A stretch of 64,000 nucleotides of DNA from Spirulinaceae cyanobacterium SM2_1_0 (GCA_012031265.1 JAAUTY010000009.1:1-64000); one strand, 5' to 3'; numbered from the stretch's first letter, positions 46,734-57,659 are shown. Notes: a model not told the origin generated them from the letters alone. Numbers and translations: made by a program.

Positions 46734-46913
46734 CTACTCCTCGTCGTCCTCGTCGTCCTCATCCACCTCGTAGACAAAGCTGTTCGAGCGTCCGGTGAGT
46801 ACCGACTTGCCCTGAGAGAGAGCTTTCTGGGCGGCGAGGGCGGCTTTGCGATTCCAGTGCGCCCGACGGCGATCGCGCCGCGCATTTGAGGTTTTCTTCT
46901 TGGGGACTGCCAC
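46734..46913 (-). CDS. rpmF: 50S ribosomal protein L32
   Basis: The frame of 59 residues starts at GTG 46913 and reads (V/M)[19 protein letters not shown], the diagnostic L32 N-terminus. It continues through [19 protein letters not shown] to an acidic tail (DEDDEDDEE). The cyanobacterial form lacks the zinc-binding cysteines of many bacterial L32 proteins, as here. It is a structural component of the large ribosomal subunit. It lies 152 bases upstream of the sulfite-oxidase-like gene on the same strand. Confidence 0.95.
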   Translation of the reverse strand: MAVPKKKTSNARRDRRRAHWNRKAALAAQKALSQGKSVLTGRSNSFVYEVDEDDEDDEE

Positions 46914-46989
46914 GACCGCGACTCCAAAATTTGCGATTCACAAACTCTGATTATACAACGCTCTGGGTCAAAATGGCGGCTGGCGATCG

Positions 46990-47100
46990 CTAGTACAAGG
47001 CGGCGGCAATGAGATGCCCATTCAGGATCCGTAGGATGCCCGTATTGTCTGCACTCATCACTCAAAACTCAGAACTCAAAATTCCGCGTAGCGGTACTAG
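46990..47100 (+). repeat. Dispersed CTAGTAC repeat, copy R3 (111 bp)
   Basis: It is a full-length copy from CTAGTACAAGGCGGCGG to GCGGTACTAG, upstream of rpmF. It is nearly identical to R2 and ends 9 bases before the next mobile element. Confidence 0.88.
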
Positions 47101-47109
47101 GTTCACCAG

Positions 47110-47494
47110 CGGGTGAACGAAAGATTGCGAAGCCTGCTGCCCCCTGGTTTCGAGCGTCAGCGCCGCGGCTGCCCCGCCATCAGAGCGTCCGGTGTTTTAC
47201 ATTGGCGCTGACGGCATCCATACCCCGATGCGCGGGGGCGGCGCTTGCCACCTACGGATGATGCGCTCTCAGCTCGCCAGCAGGGTCTTAGGATTGGTTC
47301 GGGAGTGGTCGAGAGTTCTAACCGCCGCATTGTCACCCAGCGTCTCAAGCGGTCGGGCCTGTTTTGGTCAAAGGTGCCCAGGCGGTGATGTCTTTACGCG
47401 CTGTCTGTCTCAGCGGTTCTCGACGCGGGCACGATTTTTGGCTTGAGCTGGCTTGTTCTTACTTATATCTTCACCGCGTTTTTTCGTTCACCCG
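47110..47494 (+). mobile_element. Internally deleted ISKra4-like insertion sequence
   Basis: The 385-bp element is bounded by perfect 13-bp inverted repeats, CGGGTGAACGAAA (47110-47122) and TTTCGTTCACCCG (47482-47494). Inside, broken frames resemble a transposase: VFYIGADGIHTPMR from about 47192, then IGSGVVES and RLKRSGLFWSK from about 47290, and MSLRAVCL in a third phase. The C-terminal motif order (GSG.VES, R.K.SG..W, .LR) fits ISKra4-family transposases. Most of the centre is missing. It cannot transpose by itself. Confidence 0.7.
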
Positions 47495-47709
47495 ATTCCA
47501 GGCAGGTGCTTTGGTTTTCGGACTAAGCGTGATATGAAATATCAGGGGAACAGAGCAACGCGTCAATGGTGGATTTGGCTTCTCGCAATTTGAAGCACGA
47601 TTCATTGGCTGATGTCATTTGCTTGTCGTGGTCGCGACGCATGTCAAGCTGCCCCGCTAAGGTTGAGTCCGCGCTGACGACTTCTGAAAACTAACCCTGA
47701 TTTGCAGCG

Positions 47710-49827
47710 ATGCACCACGCACGATCCCAGGCTTCTACCTTTGCGACGGCTCGATATCGGGTCACGACTTGGCTGCTTGCCGCTCGCTTCCCCTCTACTT
47801 TTGCCTTGAGCCTGGGAACACTGGCGATGCTCGGTACCAGTGCCCGTGCTGAATTGTCCATCCCGAATCAAGCCTCAGTCAATGCCAGCGATCTGGGTCT
47901 ACCGCTGCAACCCTTGCGCCCAACGGTTCTGGCTGACTCGCTCACCAACTTCCAGTTTGCTCCCGAGTCCATCGTTGCTAGGCAACCCCGCTGGGTGCGC
48001 TCCGATGAGGAGAGTCTCGTACCGCGCGATCGCCCCCCGACCGCCTCGCTCACAGCAGTGGTGCCAAATCCCGATGCGAATTTCTGGGCAGATTTAGAAC
48101 TAGCGGCAACGACGACCGCTCCCACCCTGTTTGATCTCCAGTCAGAACCGGTCGCAATCGAGCTGGAGATCGAGCAACCGCTGGCGCAAGTCCAGGACAA
48201 TGAGGATCGGTTTTTGCAACCGGACGCCACGACGCCGACGCCGCTGGAGGTGGACGCCGACGCGGAGCCGCTGCAAGAATTTGAGTTTGAAGCGCCGGAG
48301 CCAGCAGAACCGGTTGAAGAATTGCCCGAGACCGGCGAACTCCAGGTCAATAATCTCAGCATTGTTGGTAGCACAGTCTTCACAGAAGCCGACTTCGCCC
48401 CCCTAGTCACCCCGTTCATCGGTCAGCGGGTCAGCGCAGCGGCCTTACAGACCCTGGCCGATGCGATCACCGAACGTTATCTCGAGGCCGGCTATATCAC
48501 CTCGCGGGCTGTCCTCGCTCCCGACTCCCTAGGTACGGGCGACATCCGCATCAACATTCTGGAGGGCAGCATCGAGGCGATCGAAGTGGAGGGGCTGGAA
48601 AAACTGAATGACGACTATGTGCGCGATCGCGTCTGGCTCGGTGCAGCAGCTCCCCTGAACACCGGCCGTCTCGAAGACCAACTGCGCCTGCTCCGCGCCA
48701 ACCCCGTGATCGAGAATATCGAAGCCAGCCTGCGCACCGGCAGCACGGCGGTGCAGAGTCTGCTGGTAGTGCGGGTCACCGAAGCCCAGCGCCTTTACAA
48801 CACGCTCTCGGCCGACAACTACTCTCCCCCCAGCGTCGGCTCCGAGCGCTTGGGCTACACCTTCAGACATATCAACCTCACAGGCTACGGCGATGAGATG
48901 CGCTTCGACTACCGACGCACTGCGCCCGGTGGCTCGGACACGATCGATTTTATCTATCGCCGCCCGCTCAATCCCATGGACGGCACGATCCAAGTCCGGA
49001 CTTCGGTGAACTGGAACCGAGTCACCCAGCCGCCCTTTGATATTCTCGACATCAGCGGCGAATCGCAACTCTACGAAATCAGCTACCGCCAACCCTTGAT
49101 CAAAACACCCCGCGAAGAGTTGGCGGTTTCACTCGGTTTCACCTACCAAACCGGACAGACTTTTACCTTTGCTGGCCCGACCCCCTTTGGCTTTGGCCCT
49201 GAGGCCGATGGCAGCAGCACCACCAGCGTCTTCAAATTTGGGCAGGATTACCTGCGGCGTGATCCGACCGGAGCCTGGGCGCTGCGTTCCCAGTTCAGCT
49301 TCGGCACGGGTTTATTCGACGCTACTTCTAATACTGGCGATATTCCTGACAGTCACTTCAGCAGTTGGCTGGCGCAGATTCAGCGCGTGCAGGTGCTGAA
49401 TGCAAACAACTTTCTGATCGTTTCCTTCGATTTCCAATACTCGGTTGACCCGCTGCTGCCATCGCAACAGTTTGTCATTGGCGGCGGTCAATCGGTGCGG
49501 GGGTTCCGTCAGAATGTGCGAGCGGCGGACAATGGCTTCCGCTTCTCGGTCGAAGATCGCATCACCTTGGCGCGTGACGATACGGGCAACTCGATTTTCA
49601 TCCTGGCACCCTTTTTTGATATGGGTTGGGTCTGGAATGCCAATAGCAATCCGAATTTGCTTCAGAATGAGAATTTCATTGCTGGGGTTGGTCTGGGGGT
49701 CTTGTGGGAAGTCTTTCCGGGCTTGACGCTCCGCTTCGACTATGGTTACCCGATCATCAACCTTGCAGATCGCGGCGAAAATGCTCAGGATGACGGCATT
49801 TACTTCAGTGTGGTGTATCAGTTCTAA
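47710..49827 (+). CDS. ShlB/FhaC/HecB-type outer-membrane transporter (TpsB, Omp85 superfamily)
   Basis: The protein has 705 residues. The signal peptide ends SARA-ELS at about residue 47. A long acidic Pro/Glu linker (about 110-212) precedes POTRA domains (about 213-360, starting VNNLSIVGSTVFTEADF). A 16-strand-type barrel (about 365-705) contains the Omp85 loop motif VRGF (about 596-599) and ends in Phe. It would secrete a large TpsA exoprotein across the outer membrane, or act as another Omp85 translocase. No TpsA gene is adjacent. Confidence 0.9.
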   Translation: MHHARSQASTFATARYRVTTWLLAARFPSTFALSLGTLAMLGTSARAELSIPNQASVNASDLGLPLQPLRPTVLADSLTNFQFAPESIVARQPRWVRSDEESLVPRDRPPTASLTAVVPNPDANFWADLELAATTTAPTLFDLQSEPVAIELEIEQPLAQVQDNEDRFLQPDATTPTPLEVDADAEPLQEFEFEAPEPAEPVEELPETGELQVNNLSIVGSTVFTEADFAPLVTPFIGQRVSAAALQTLADAITERYLEAGYITSRAVLAPDSLGTGDIRINILEGSIEAIEVEGLEKLNDDYVRDRVWLGAAAPLNTGRLEDQLRLLRANPVIENIEASLRTGSTAVQSLLVVRVTEAQRLYNTLSADNYSPPSVGSERLGYTFRHINLTGYGDEMRFDYRRTAPGGSDTIDFIYRRPLNPMDGTIQVRTSVNWNRVTQPPFDILDISGESQLYEISYRQPLIKTPREELAVSLGFTYQTGQTFTFAGPTPFGFGPEADGSSTTSVFKFGQDYLRRDPTGAWALRSQFSFGTGLFDATSNTGDIPDSHFSSWLAQIQRVQVLNANNFLIVSFDFQYSVDPLLPSQQFVIGGGQSVRGFRQNVRAADNGFRFSVEDRITLARDDTGNSIFILAPFFDMGWVWNANSNPNLLQNENFIAGVGLGVLWEVFPGLTLRFDYGYPIINLADRGENAQDDGIYFSVVYQF

Positions 49828-50008
49828 AGCGTCTTTGGGGATGCGCGTCTGGAAAAAAGGGGGGAGCGCTCTGCGAGGCAATGTTTATAATTCTGACGAT
49901 AACGACTTGAGGGCCGTTGCTCAAGACCTGACAGCACGACAGTAATGTCGCAAAGCACAGCAATCGTTAATCAGCGGCGAGAAAACCGAGGCTGACTGTC
50001 TCCCCGGC

Positions 50009-51883
50009 TTACGACAAGCGATAGGCACGCGCTTGGGTTTCAAACAAGTGGGCGTATAGTCCTTGCTGGTGGAGGAGTTGGGCGTGGTGACCCGACTCGG
50101 CAATGCGACCGTCAGCGAGGACGAGGATGCGATCTGCTAATTTGACCGTGGAGAGGCGATGGCTGATCAAGAGCGTTGTGCGGGCCTGAGCCAGTTGTTG
50201 AAATTTCGCTAGGATTGTGGCTTCCGCTTGCGGATCGAGGGCGCTGGTCGGTTCGTCTAGGATCGCGATCGGGGCTGCCCGCAGAAGAGCACGGGCGAGG
50301 GCGAGCTTCTGCCATTCGCCGCCGCTCAACTCTGTACCACTCTCAAATTGCGCGCCGAGAATGGTTTGATACTGCTGCGGGAGGCGGGCGATCGCCCCTG
50401 TCAGATCGGCTTGCGCCGCTGCCTGCTCGATGGCGGCAAGGTTTTCTAAACTTGCCAGTGCGCCCAAGCCGATCGTCTCCTGCACCGTGAGCTGGTAGCG
50501 GACAAAGTCCTGGAAGACGGCTGCAATCTGCGATCGCCAGTCCGCTGTCGCAAACTCGCGCAAATCAATGCCATCGGCGCAGATTTTGCCTTCAGTCGGT
50601 TCGTAGAGCCGACAGAGCAGTTTCACCAGCGTCGATTTACCCGCGCCATTTTCTCCCACCAGCGCCAGCGTCTCCCCCGCCTGCCAGCGGAAGCTGAGGT
50701 CGCGCAAGATCCAGCGATCGCTGTGGGGATAGCGGAAGCTGACCTGGTGAAAGCTGATGCCTGCTTGCAGAGGACACGGGACGAGACGGGGTTGCGCCGG
50801 TTCGCAGAGACGCGGCTCGAGGGCGAGAAAATTGATTAAATTGGTTAGAAATAGGCTCTGTTCGTACAAACTGGTCACATTTCGGGCCAAATCTCGCATC
50901 AGTGTCTGTCCGCGCTGCAAGGCTTGGTAATACATGACCAGGCTACCCAGGGTCAACGCCCCCAAAATGGTTTGGTGGGTGAGGAAGGCGAGGGCGAGGA
51001 AGAGTGCCGCGATCGCCACCCCCTGCGCTAAGGTCTCTGCCAACGCCCGCCGCGCCGATAGCTGGAGGCGAGCCTGCCGTACTTGGGTGCGTAGGGTTTG
51101 AAACTGCGCTTGTAAATGGTCGCCCAAGCCGAACAGTCGCACCTCTTTTGCCGACTCTGGCTCGGTCAGCAACCGGCTGAAATACTGGGCGCGGCGCTCT
51201 GTCTGCAACCATTCCTGCCATTGGGCATGGAGATGACGGGCGTAGCGCCAGCGCACCGCCGCTAGCGGCAGCGTCGCTAGTAGCAAGAGCAAGGTCGCGC
51301 TCCAGTGCAATGCCAGGAGCAGGGCGGCGATCGCCAGCAGCGCTAGACCATTTTGCCCGACGGCGAGCAGCCGCCTGAGCAGTAGTGTTGGCCGATAGGG
51401 GGCTTCGGTTTGGGCGTCGTGCAGGCTGTCGTAGTAGCTGGCGTTTTCGTAGTAGTTGAGGTCGATGGCGACCGACTGAGCATGAAGATCGTTTTGCACA
51501 GCATCCGTGACGTATTGTGCCTGCGCCTCACTCACCCAAGTCGCGAGGCTGGCACTCACCTCCAGCGCCAGTGCCGCAATGCCCGCCAGGATAATCCAGA
51601 ACAAAATCGGCTCGAGTTCGGGTGATCGCGCCGCCAGTTGCACGGTCGCCGCGTCGATGATCCGCTTGGTGATGTAGAGAAAGACCAAGGGCAACCAAGC
51701 TTGCAGCACCGTCAATCCCAGGCTCGCCAGCGTCAGGGCACGGCTACTGCGCCAGACCAGTTGCCAGGCGAGTTGCAGGGGCGACGGGCGGTTAGTGCCG
51801 CTACGCGGAGTTCTGAGTTCTGAATTTTGAGTTCTGAGTACCGGCAATGCGGGAATCCTTTGGATTGTGAATGGGACTCTCAT
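50009..51883 (-). CDS. ABC exporter, fused permease and ATPase
   Basis: The protein has 624 residues as opened from ATG 51883. The membrane domain (about 40-340) has about six helices. The ATPase domain (about 370-610) has GENGAGKST (Walker A), ELSGGEWQKLALARAL (signature) and IAILDEPTSALD (Walker B). It resembles type I half-exporters. The first ~31 residues (ending RTQNSELRTPRSGTN) are encoded by repeat R5. The conserved protein begins after them, so the real start may differ. It follows the methyltransferase gene on the same strand, and the two may form an export/modification unit. Confidence 0.88.
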   Translation of the reverse strand: MRVPFTIQRIPALPVLRTQNSELRTPRSGTNRPSPLQLAWQLVWRSSRALTLASLGLTVLQAWLPLVFLYITKRIIDAATVQLAARSPELEPILFWIILAGIAALALEVSASLATWVSEAQAQYVTDAVQNDLHAQSVAIDLNYYENASYYDSLHDAQTEAPYRPTLLLRRLLAVGQNGLALLAIAALLLALHWSATLLLLLATLPLAAVRWRYARHLHAQWQEWLQTERRAQYFSRLLTEPESAKEVRLFGLGDHLQAQFQTLRTQVRQARLQLSARRALAETLAQGVAIAALFLALAFLTHQTILGALTLGSLVMYYQALQRGQTLMRDLARNVTSLYEQSLFLTNLINFLALEPRLCEPAQPRLVPCPLQAGISFHQVSFRYPHSDRWILRDLSFRWQAGETLALVGENGAGKSTLVKLLCRLYEPTEGKICADGIDLREFATADWRSQIAAVFQDFVRYQLTVQETIGLGALASLENLAAIEQAAAQADLTGAIARLPQQYQTILGAQFESGTELSGGEWQKLALARALLRAAPIAILDEPTSALDPQAEATILAKFQQLAQARTTLLISHRLSTVKLADRILVLADGRIAESGHHAQLLHQQGLYAHLFETQARAYRLS

Positions 51884-51902
51884 TTCCGCTGTCTGGTTCT
51901 AG
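51792..51902 (-). repeat. Dispersed CTAGTAC repeat, copy R5 (111 bp), overlaps two genes
   Basis: It is an inverted copy (first base 51902 on the minus strand). Its outermost CTAG supplies the TAG stop of the methyltransferase (51901..51899), and its interior supplies the ATG start (51883..51881) and about 30 codons of the ABC exporter. It is more diverged than R2 and R3 at both ends. Confidence 0.85.
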
Positions 51903-52915
51903 CCGGGCGCGCGGGCGGCGAACTGAGCCAGCGATCGCGGCTGCGCGAAAAAGCTGGATTGCTGAAAGTCGGCGATCGCCTGCTCTTGGCGGTTGACTCG
52001 CGATCGCCACCGCCAGATGTATTGGTCTTGCACGAGATTGGCCTGCAATGTGACCTGGACGCGATCGCCCGCCTGCAAGGCAACCGGTTCCAGCCAGGGA
52101 AAAAAAGCCTTACCGTAGACCCGCTCCGATTGACCGGGAGCATTCGAGAAGCCGATACCGTTCAGCAATTCCGCATCAAACCAGAGGCCGAGGCCGTGAG
52201 CCGTGCCGGGTTGTTCAAGTTGCCAGTCCAGTTCCGCACGGACATGCGGGCTGGTGATCGTGGCGTAGTCCAAGACCGCCCAGCACTGGGCTGCTACCAG
52301 GCACTGCGTAGTGCTAAAGGTACATTTACGCCAGCGGTTGACGGCATAGACACGGGCAGCGCTGAGATCGAGGCCGTGGGGTTGTCCTAACCAGGGCTGG
52401 TCGCAGTCGGCGTAGAGCTTGGGCGCATGGATCAGGCTTGCCCAGAGGCGATCGCGCTGCGGGATCAAAATCCCACCTGGGGCTAGCAGCCGCTGGCGGG
52501 CATCGATCAGGGCTGGGATGTGCTGCTGGAACAGCGGCAAGGTTCCCCGCAGGTCGGAAATAATCACATCGGCGCGCTGCGGCAGTTCAATGTCGCTGGC
52601 GTGGGCGGGCAAGAAGGTGAGGCGATCGCTGACGCCGTTGTCACGAGCGATCGCCTGAGCAACAGTAATCGCCGGATCAGGTTCGATAGCATACACATGA
52701 CTAGCCCCCAGTTGCGCCGCCAGCACCGCGAAGAAGCCGATCCCGCAGCCGAGATCGAGGGCGATCGCCCCCGGCTGCAACGCCGCTCGCAGGGCTTGGA
52801 CATACGGCTCCACGCGCCCCGCGTCGCTAATCATGTTGCCGTAGTGGGAGAGGCTATACACATAGCCCAGTGTAGAGGCGATCGCGTTCCTCCACCGCGT
52901 TACCGAATCCATCAT
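51899..52915 (-). CDS. PRMT-like class I SAM-dependent methyltransferase
   Basis: The protein has 338 residues. The Rossmann motif is ALDLGCGIGFFAVLAAQLG (about 69-87). The acidic SAM ligand is in VYAIEPDP, and IISDLRGTLPLF stands where arginine methyltransferases have the double-E loop. The C-terminal half is the beta-barrel typical of PRMTs. The double-E glutamates are not obvious, so arginine methylation is doubtful. Cyanobacterial relatives often accompany peptide or secondary-metabolite loci. The stop codon comes from repeat R5. It likely shares a transcript with the ABC exporter. Confidence 0.8.
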   Translation of the reverse strand: MMDSVTRWRNAIASTLGYVYSLSHYGNMISDAGRVEPYVQALRAALQPGAIALDLGCGIGFFAVLAAQLGASHVYAIEPDPAITVAQAIARDNGVSDRLTFLPAHASDIELPQRADVIISDLRGTLPLFQQHIPALIDARQRLLAPGGILIPQRDRLWASLIHAPKLYADCDQPWLGQPHGLDLSAARVYAVNRWRKCTFSTTQCLVAAQCWAVLDYATITSPHVRAELDWQLEQPGTAHGLGLWFDAELLNGIGFSNAPGQSERVYGKAFFPWLEPVALQAGDRVQVTLQANLVQDQYIWRWRSRVNRQEQAIADFQQSSFFAQPRSLAQFAARAPG

Positions 52916-53032
52916 CGAGACTGTCTTTGCTGTCCAGTTCTCGCGATTTCGGGGGGCTAAGGGGGGTCATCGAGAGCTGTGTATCAGCGGCAGCCCGAAG
53001 CTCGAGAGGCGACATCGCGATATGGCGCGTCT

Positions 53033-55699
53033 CTACTGGGTGTTCTTGCGGCGAGCATCCGTTTTTCTGGTCGTCGATTTTTTCTTAGTCGTTGAAGTAG
53101 CTGTAGTGTTCTTCTTCGTGGTTGTTTTCTTTGCTGAGGACTTGCGGCTCGTTTTCTTCGTCGCGGCCTTCTCTGCCAATGCCTTCAGCGCCGTCTCGAG
53201 ACTGATCGACTCCACCTCTTCGCCCTCCGGCAAACTGGCATTGAGCTTGTTGTGCTGAATGTACTTGCCGTAGGGCCCTTCGTAGATATTCACCGGATTG
53301 CCATCTTCAGGGTGCGTACCCAACTCACGCAGCGGCTTCTTGGCGCTGCGGCCGCGTCGGCTCTTGGGCTGGGCGAGTAGCTCCAGGGCGCGCGGGAGTT
53401 CGATCGTCAGCACATTGTCTTCGCCTTTCAGGGAGCGGTAGTCCTTACCGACTTTGCCCTGGTCGTGAACGATGTAGGGGCCGTAGGGGCCTTGACCAGC
53501 TTTGATCGGGGCATTGGTCTCAGGGTGAGCACCGAGCAAGCGTGGCAATTGCAGCAAGCCGACAGCCATCTCTAGGGTGATATCTTCCATCTTGCTGCCC
53601 TTGGGCAGCGAGGAGCGCTTTGGGCGCTTGTTAGTTTCGCTGACTTCGCCCAGTTGCACATAGGGGCCGTAGGTTCCGGTCAGCACGTAAATGGGTTCGC
53701 TGGTTTCGGGATGCAGACCGAGCTTGTCCGGCCCCTCGATTTTCTGGCGGACGATGATTTGGACTTGCTCGGCTGTCAGGTCAGCCGGCATCAGATCAGT
53801 GGGAATCGAGGCGGTGACGGCTTCCTCCTCGTGCTGGGTCTCGATGTAGGGGCCGTAGCGGCCGATCTTGACCGTCGCCTCCAGTCCTTCCAAATGCACA
53901 GCACGGGCCGTATTGGGATCGATCGCTTCCTCCCCGTTCTTGACCAGGGTTTCGACGCCGCGATCGCCCAGGTAAAACTCATGCAGATACGGCAACCACT
54001 CCACTTGGCCCCGGGCAATGTTGTCGAGCTGCTGCTCCATCTGCGAGGTAAATTTGGGATTGACCAGATCCTGAAAATGGGACTCCAGCAAGCCGGTGAC
54101 GGCAAAGGCCGTGAAGGTGGGGATCAGCGCCTTGCTGCGAATTTGGGCGTAGCCGCGATCCACGATTGTGCCGATGATCGTGGCATAGGTGCTGGGGCGA
54201 CCGATGCCCTCACTTTCGAGCATCTTCACCAGCGAGGCTTCCGTGTAGCGGGCGGGGGGCTGGGTGTCATGACCGAGGGCGGCGAGTTCCTGACATTGCG
54301 GGCGATCGCCCACCGTGAGCGGCGGCAGGATCACCTCGCGATCTTCCAGGGCCGCATCGGGATCGTCAGAGCCTTCGACGTAAGCGCGAAAGAAGCCGGG
54401 AAAATCGATCCGTTTGCCACTCGCCCGGAAGATGGCATTGTCTACTTGCACGCTCACCGCCAGTTGCGTCAGCCGCGCATCGGCCATTTGGCAGGCCACG
54501 GTACGTTTCCAGATCAGTTCGTAGAGCGATCGCTCGCGTCCCGACAGACCGGTATCTTGGGGCGTGCGGAAGCGCTCGCCAGCGGGGCGAATCGCTTCGT
54601 GAGCTTCTTGAGCACTCTTGCTCTTGGTGGTGTATTGCTTCGGCTTCGGGCTGAGATACTCGGTACCGTACATCTCCTCGACGCAAGTACGGGCGGCAGC
54701 GATCGCCTGTTGCGAGAGATGCACCGAGTCCGTCCGCATATAGGTGATGTAGCCCTGCTCGTAGAGATTTTGAGCCACGCGCATGGTGTCGCGGGCCGAG
54801 ATGCCGAGCTTACGGTTTGCCTCCTGTTGCAGAGTCGAGGTCGTGAAAGGGGGTGAGGGGCGGCGGGTGCTGGGGCGTTCTTCAGCACTGCTGACTTGCC
54901 AAGCCTGTTCCCGCAGGCGATCGCGCAGGGCCGTCGCCGCCGCCTCATTGAGCAACACGACATCGCGTCCCTCCGCCAGGTTGCCGGTGTTGGCATCGAA
55001 GTCGCTGCCCGTGGCCAGCCGTTTGCCATCCAGGGTCACCAGCTTGGCTTCGAAGCTCGCCTCTGCCTGTAGCAGCGTCGCCTTGAGATCCCAGTAGCTA
55101 GCGGATTGGAAGCGACGGCGGGCACGCTCGCGATCCACGAGCAGCCGCACGGCGACTGACTGCACCCGACCAGCCGACAGTCCCCGAGCAATCTTTTTCC
55201 AGAGCAGCGGCGAGAGCGTATAGCCCACGAGGCGGTCGAGGATGCGGCGCGTCTCCTGGGCGCGCACGACACTCTCGTTGATGTCGCGACGCTCATCCAG
55301 GGCGGCTCGGATCGCTTCTTGGGTGATCTCGTGAAAGACCATGCGCTTGTAGGGCACTTTTGGGTTCAACACCTGTGTCAAGTGCCAGGAAATACTTTCG
55401 CCTTCGCGGTCTTCGTCAGTCGCCAGGATCAGCTCATCCGCTTGCTTGAGCGCTTCTTTCAGTTCCTTGACAACTTTGCGCTTGTCCTTGGGGATCACAT
55501 AGAGCGGCTCGAAGTCAGCGGCGACATTGACTCCCAGTTGCGCCCAGGATTGGCCCTTGAACTTGGGGGGAATCTCGTCAGCGGAGGAGGGCAAGTCGCG
55601 GATGTGGCCCATCGAAGCCTCAACGCGATAGTCCGAGGGCAAGTAGTTGCGAATCGTGCGGGCTTTGGTGGGAGATTCGACGATGACCAGCTTGGACAT
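53033..55699 (-). CDS. topA: DNA topoisomerase I
   Basis: The protein has 888 residues. The Toprim domain starts [17 protein letters not shown] with the ATDEDREGE acidic triad (about 93-101). The active-site tyrosine is Tyr320 in ITYMRTDS. Instead of zinc fingers, the C-terminal part has four topoisomerase repeats, each with G(R/T/P)YGPYI-type cores. It ends in a Lys/Thr-rich tail of about 50 residues, likely DNA-binding. It relaxes negative supercoils. It is divergent from ndhB, a familiar cyanobacterial neighbourhood. Confidence 0.95.
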   Translation of the reverse strand: MSKLVIVESPTKARTIRNYLPSDYRVEASMGHIRDLPSSADEIPPKFKGQSWAQLGVNVAADFEPLYVIPKDKRKVVKELKEALKQADELILATDEDREGESISWHLTQVLNPKVPYKRMVFHEITQEAIRAALDERRDINESVVRAQETRRILDRLVGYTLSPLLWKKIARGLSAGRVQSVAVRLLVDRERARRRFQSASYWDLKATLLQAEASFEAKLVTLDGKRLATGSDFDANTGNLAEGRDVVLLNEAAATALRDRLREQAWQVSSAEERPSTRRPSPPFTTSTLQQEANRKLGISARDTMRVAQNLYEQGYITYMRTDSVHLSQQAIAAARTCVEEMYGTEYLSPKPKQYTTKSKSAQEAHEAIRPAGERFRTPQDTGLSGRERSLYELIWKRTVACQMADARLTQLAVSVQVDNAIFRASGKRIDFPGFFRAYVEGSDDPDAALEDREVILPPLTVGDRPQCQELAALGHDTQPPARYTEASLVKMLESEGIGRPSTYATIIGTIVDRGYAQIRSKALIPTFTAFAVTGLLESHFQDLVNPKFTSQMEQQLDNIARGQVEWLPYLHEFYLGDRGVETLVKNGEEAIDPNTARAVHLEGLEATVKIGRYGPYIETQHEEEAVTASIPTDLMPADLTAEQVQIIVRQKIEGPDKLGLHPETSEPIYVLTGTYGPYVQLGEVSETNKRPKRSSLPKGSKMEDITLEMAVGLLQLPRLLGAHPETNAPIKAGQGPYGPYIVHDQGKVGKDYRSLKGEDNVLTIELPRALELLAQPKSRRGRSAKKPLRELGTHPEDGNPVNIYEGPYGKYIQHNKLNASLPEGEEVESISLETALKALAEKAATKKTSRKSSAKKTTTKKNTTATSTTKKKSTTRKTDARRKNTQ

Positions 55700-56111
55700 G
55701 AGCAGTGCCGAGAACGACAGTTGGGGAGGTATTGGGCGTGATCGCGCTTAGACCCTTTGTTCTCCTATCAATATCACAATCTTTTCGCAAGCTGCGGCCA
55801 GTTCACGCAATTCAGTCAAACCAGCGCTGGTCAGTTGACCTGGCAGGAAGGGGCATCTGGAGGGAGGGCGCGGCACGCGATCGCCCCCGCAGTCGCGCGC
55901 TTGCGCCCTGCTGACCAGAAATGAGCGCGATCACTCTCCCGATGGAGGAAATCGCCGAATCGCCGGGTTACAATTCCGGTTGAATTTAAAGTTTTCTTAA
56001 GCATTCTCTCCCTGAGATGAAATGCGCTGGCGCGCCTAGACGGGCTGAACCAAACCCTCTAAGCTGCTCTCTAGGACCCGTTCGTACCCGGACTCACGAA
56101 TCTTCGACCCT
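55700..56111. other. Divergent topA/ndhB intergenic region
   Basis: These 412 bases hold no gene. The AT-rich stretch around 55981-56005 (TTTAAAGTTTTCTTAAG) is the most promoter-like segment and would serve ndhB. No palindromic operator was recognised. Confidence 0.45.
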
Positions 56112-57659
56112 ATGGATCTTTCGAGTAATCTCGTCTCTAGCCTCAATGCTGGCGCTATCCTGCCAGAGAGCTTGGTCATCTTGACTCTGGTGGTAGTGCT
56201 CGTGGGGGATCTGATTGCCGGTCGCCGGTCTTCAGGCTGGTTGCCCTATGTGGCGATCGCTGGTTTGCTGGCGGCGGTGGCGGCTCTCGCCTTGCAGTGG
56301 AACTCCTCACAACCCCTCGCCTTTCTCGCCAGCTTCGATGCCGACGATCTCAGCATCGTCTTTCGGGGCATCATCGCCCTCTCGGCGATCTCGACGATTT
56401 TGATGTCCGTACGCTACGTTTTGCAGTCCGGGACTTCGCTGGCGGAATTCTTGGCGATCCTCCTGACCGCTACCCTGGGGGGAATGTTTTTGTCGGCGGC
56501 CAATGACTTGGTGACCGTCTTCGTCTCGCTAGAAACACTCAGTATTTCCTCCTACTTGCTGACGGGTTATACCAAGCGTGACCCCCGCTCCAATGAAGCG
56601 GCGCTGAAATACCTGCTGATCGGCGCGGCGAGTTCAGCGATCTTCCTCTACGGCGTGTCCTTGCTCTACGGGCTGTCTGGGGGCGAGACCAATCTCAACC
56701 AGATTGCGACGGTGCTCGTGAGTGCGGCGGGCACGCAGTCGTTGGGGATCGCGATCGCCCTCGTGTTTGCGATCGCCGGGATCGCTTTCAAAATCTCCGC
56801 TGTGCCCTTCCACCAGTGGACACCCGATGTCTACGAAGGCTCGCCCACTCCAGTCGTAGCCTTCCTTTCGGTCGGCTCCAAAGCGGCGGGCTTCGCGCTG
56901 GCGCTGCGACTGCTGCTGACCGTGTTTGACCCGGTGACCCCCGAGTGGCGCTTCATCTTCACGGCGCTGGCGATTCTGAGCTTGATCTTGGGTAATGTCG
57001 TCGCCCTGGCCCAGAGCAGCATGAAACGGATGCTCGCCTACTCTTCAATTGCTCAAGCCGGTTTCGTGATGATTGGTCTAATCGCCGGAACTGAAACAGG
57101 CTATTCGAGCACGATCTTCTACCTCCTGGTCTACCTATTTATGAACTTGGGCGCATTTACCTGCGTCATCCTCTTCACGCTGCACACCGGGACGGATCAA
57201 ATCAGTGAGTACGCGGGTCTGTACCACAAAGATCCCCTGCTAACCTTGGGTCTCAGCATTTGCCTGCTCTCCTTGGGCGGGATCCCGCCGCTGGCGGGCT
57301 TCTTCGGCAAAATCTACCTCTTCTGGGCAGGCTGGCAGGCTGGACTCTACGGTCTGGTGCTGCTGGGTCTGGTCGTGAGTGTCATCTCGATCTACTACTA
57401 CATTCGCGTCGTCAAGATGATGGTGGTCAAGGAACCCCAGGAAATGTCAGCGACGGTCAAGAATTATCCAGAGATCCGCTGGAGTCTACCAGGAATGCGC
57501 CCGCTGCAAATCGGTCTGATCGGCGCGCTGGTCGCGACCTCGCTGGCGGGCATCTTGTCCAATCCGCTATTTACCCTGGCGACCGACTCGGTGGCGCACA
57601 CGCCGATGTTCCGGTCGGCTACAGCCCCAGCCGCTGATATGGCACAGCTCACTCCCTAA
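56112..57659 (+). CDS. ndhB: NAD(P)H-quinone oxidoreductase subunit 2 (NdhB)
   Basis: The protein has 515 residues with about 14 membrane helices. NdhB is an antiporter-like proton-pumping subunit of the thylakoid NDH-1 complex, used in respiration and cyclic electron flow. Signature segments are [69 protein letters not shown] and the conserved Lys in transmembrane helices. Length and sequence are normal for cyanobacteria. Confidence 0.97.
   Translation: MDLSSNLVSSLNAGAILPESLVILTLVVVLVGDLIAGRRSSGWLPYVAIAGLLAAVAALALQWNSSQPLAFLASFDADDLSIVFRGIIALSAISTILMSVRYVLQSGTSLAEFLAILLTATLGGMFLSAANDLVTVFVSLETLSISSYLLTGYTKRDPRSNEAALKYLLIGAASSAIFLYGVSLLYGLSGGETNLNQIATVLVSAAGTQSLGIAIALVFAIAGIAFKISAVPFHQWTPDVYEGSPTPVVAFLSVGSKAAGFALALRLLLTVFDPVTPEWRFIFTALAILSLILGNVVALAQSSMKRMLAYSSIAQAGFVMIGLIAGTETGYSSTIFYLLVYLFMNLGAFTCVILFTLHTGTDQISEYAGLYHKDPLLTLGLSICLLSLGGIPPLAGFFGKIYLFWAGWQAGLYGLVLLGLVVSVISIYYYIRVVKMMVVKEPQEMSATVKNYPEIRWSLPGMRPLQIGLIGALVATSLAGILSNPLFTLATDSVAHTPMFRSATAPAADMAQLTP

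Noticed and set aside
53654-54856. 400-residue plus-strand frame inside topA
   Set aside because: Entirely antisense to a complete topA with all catalytic motifs. No family features.
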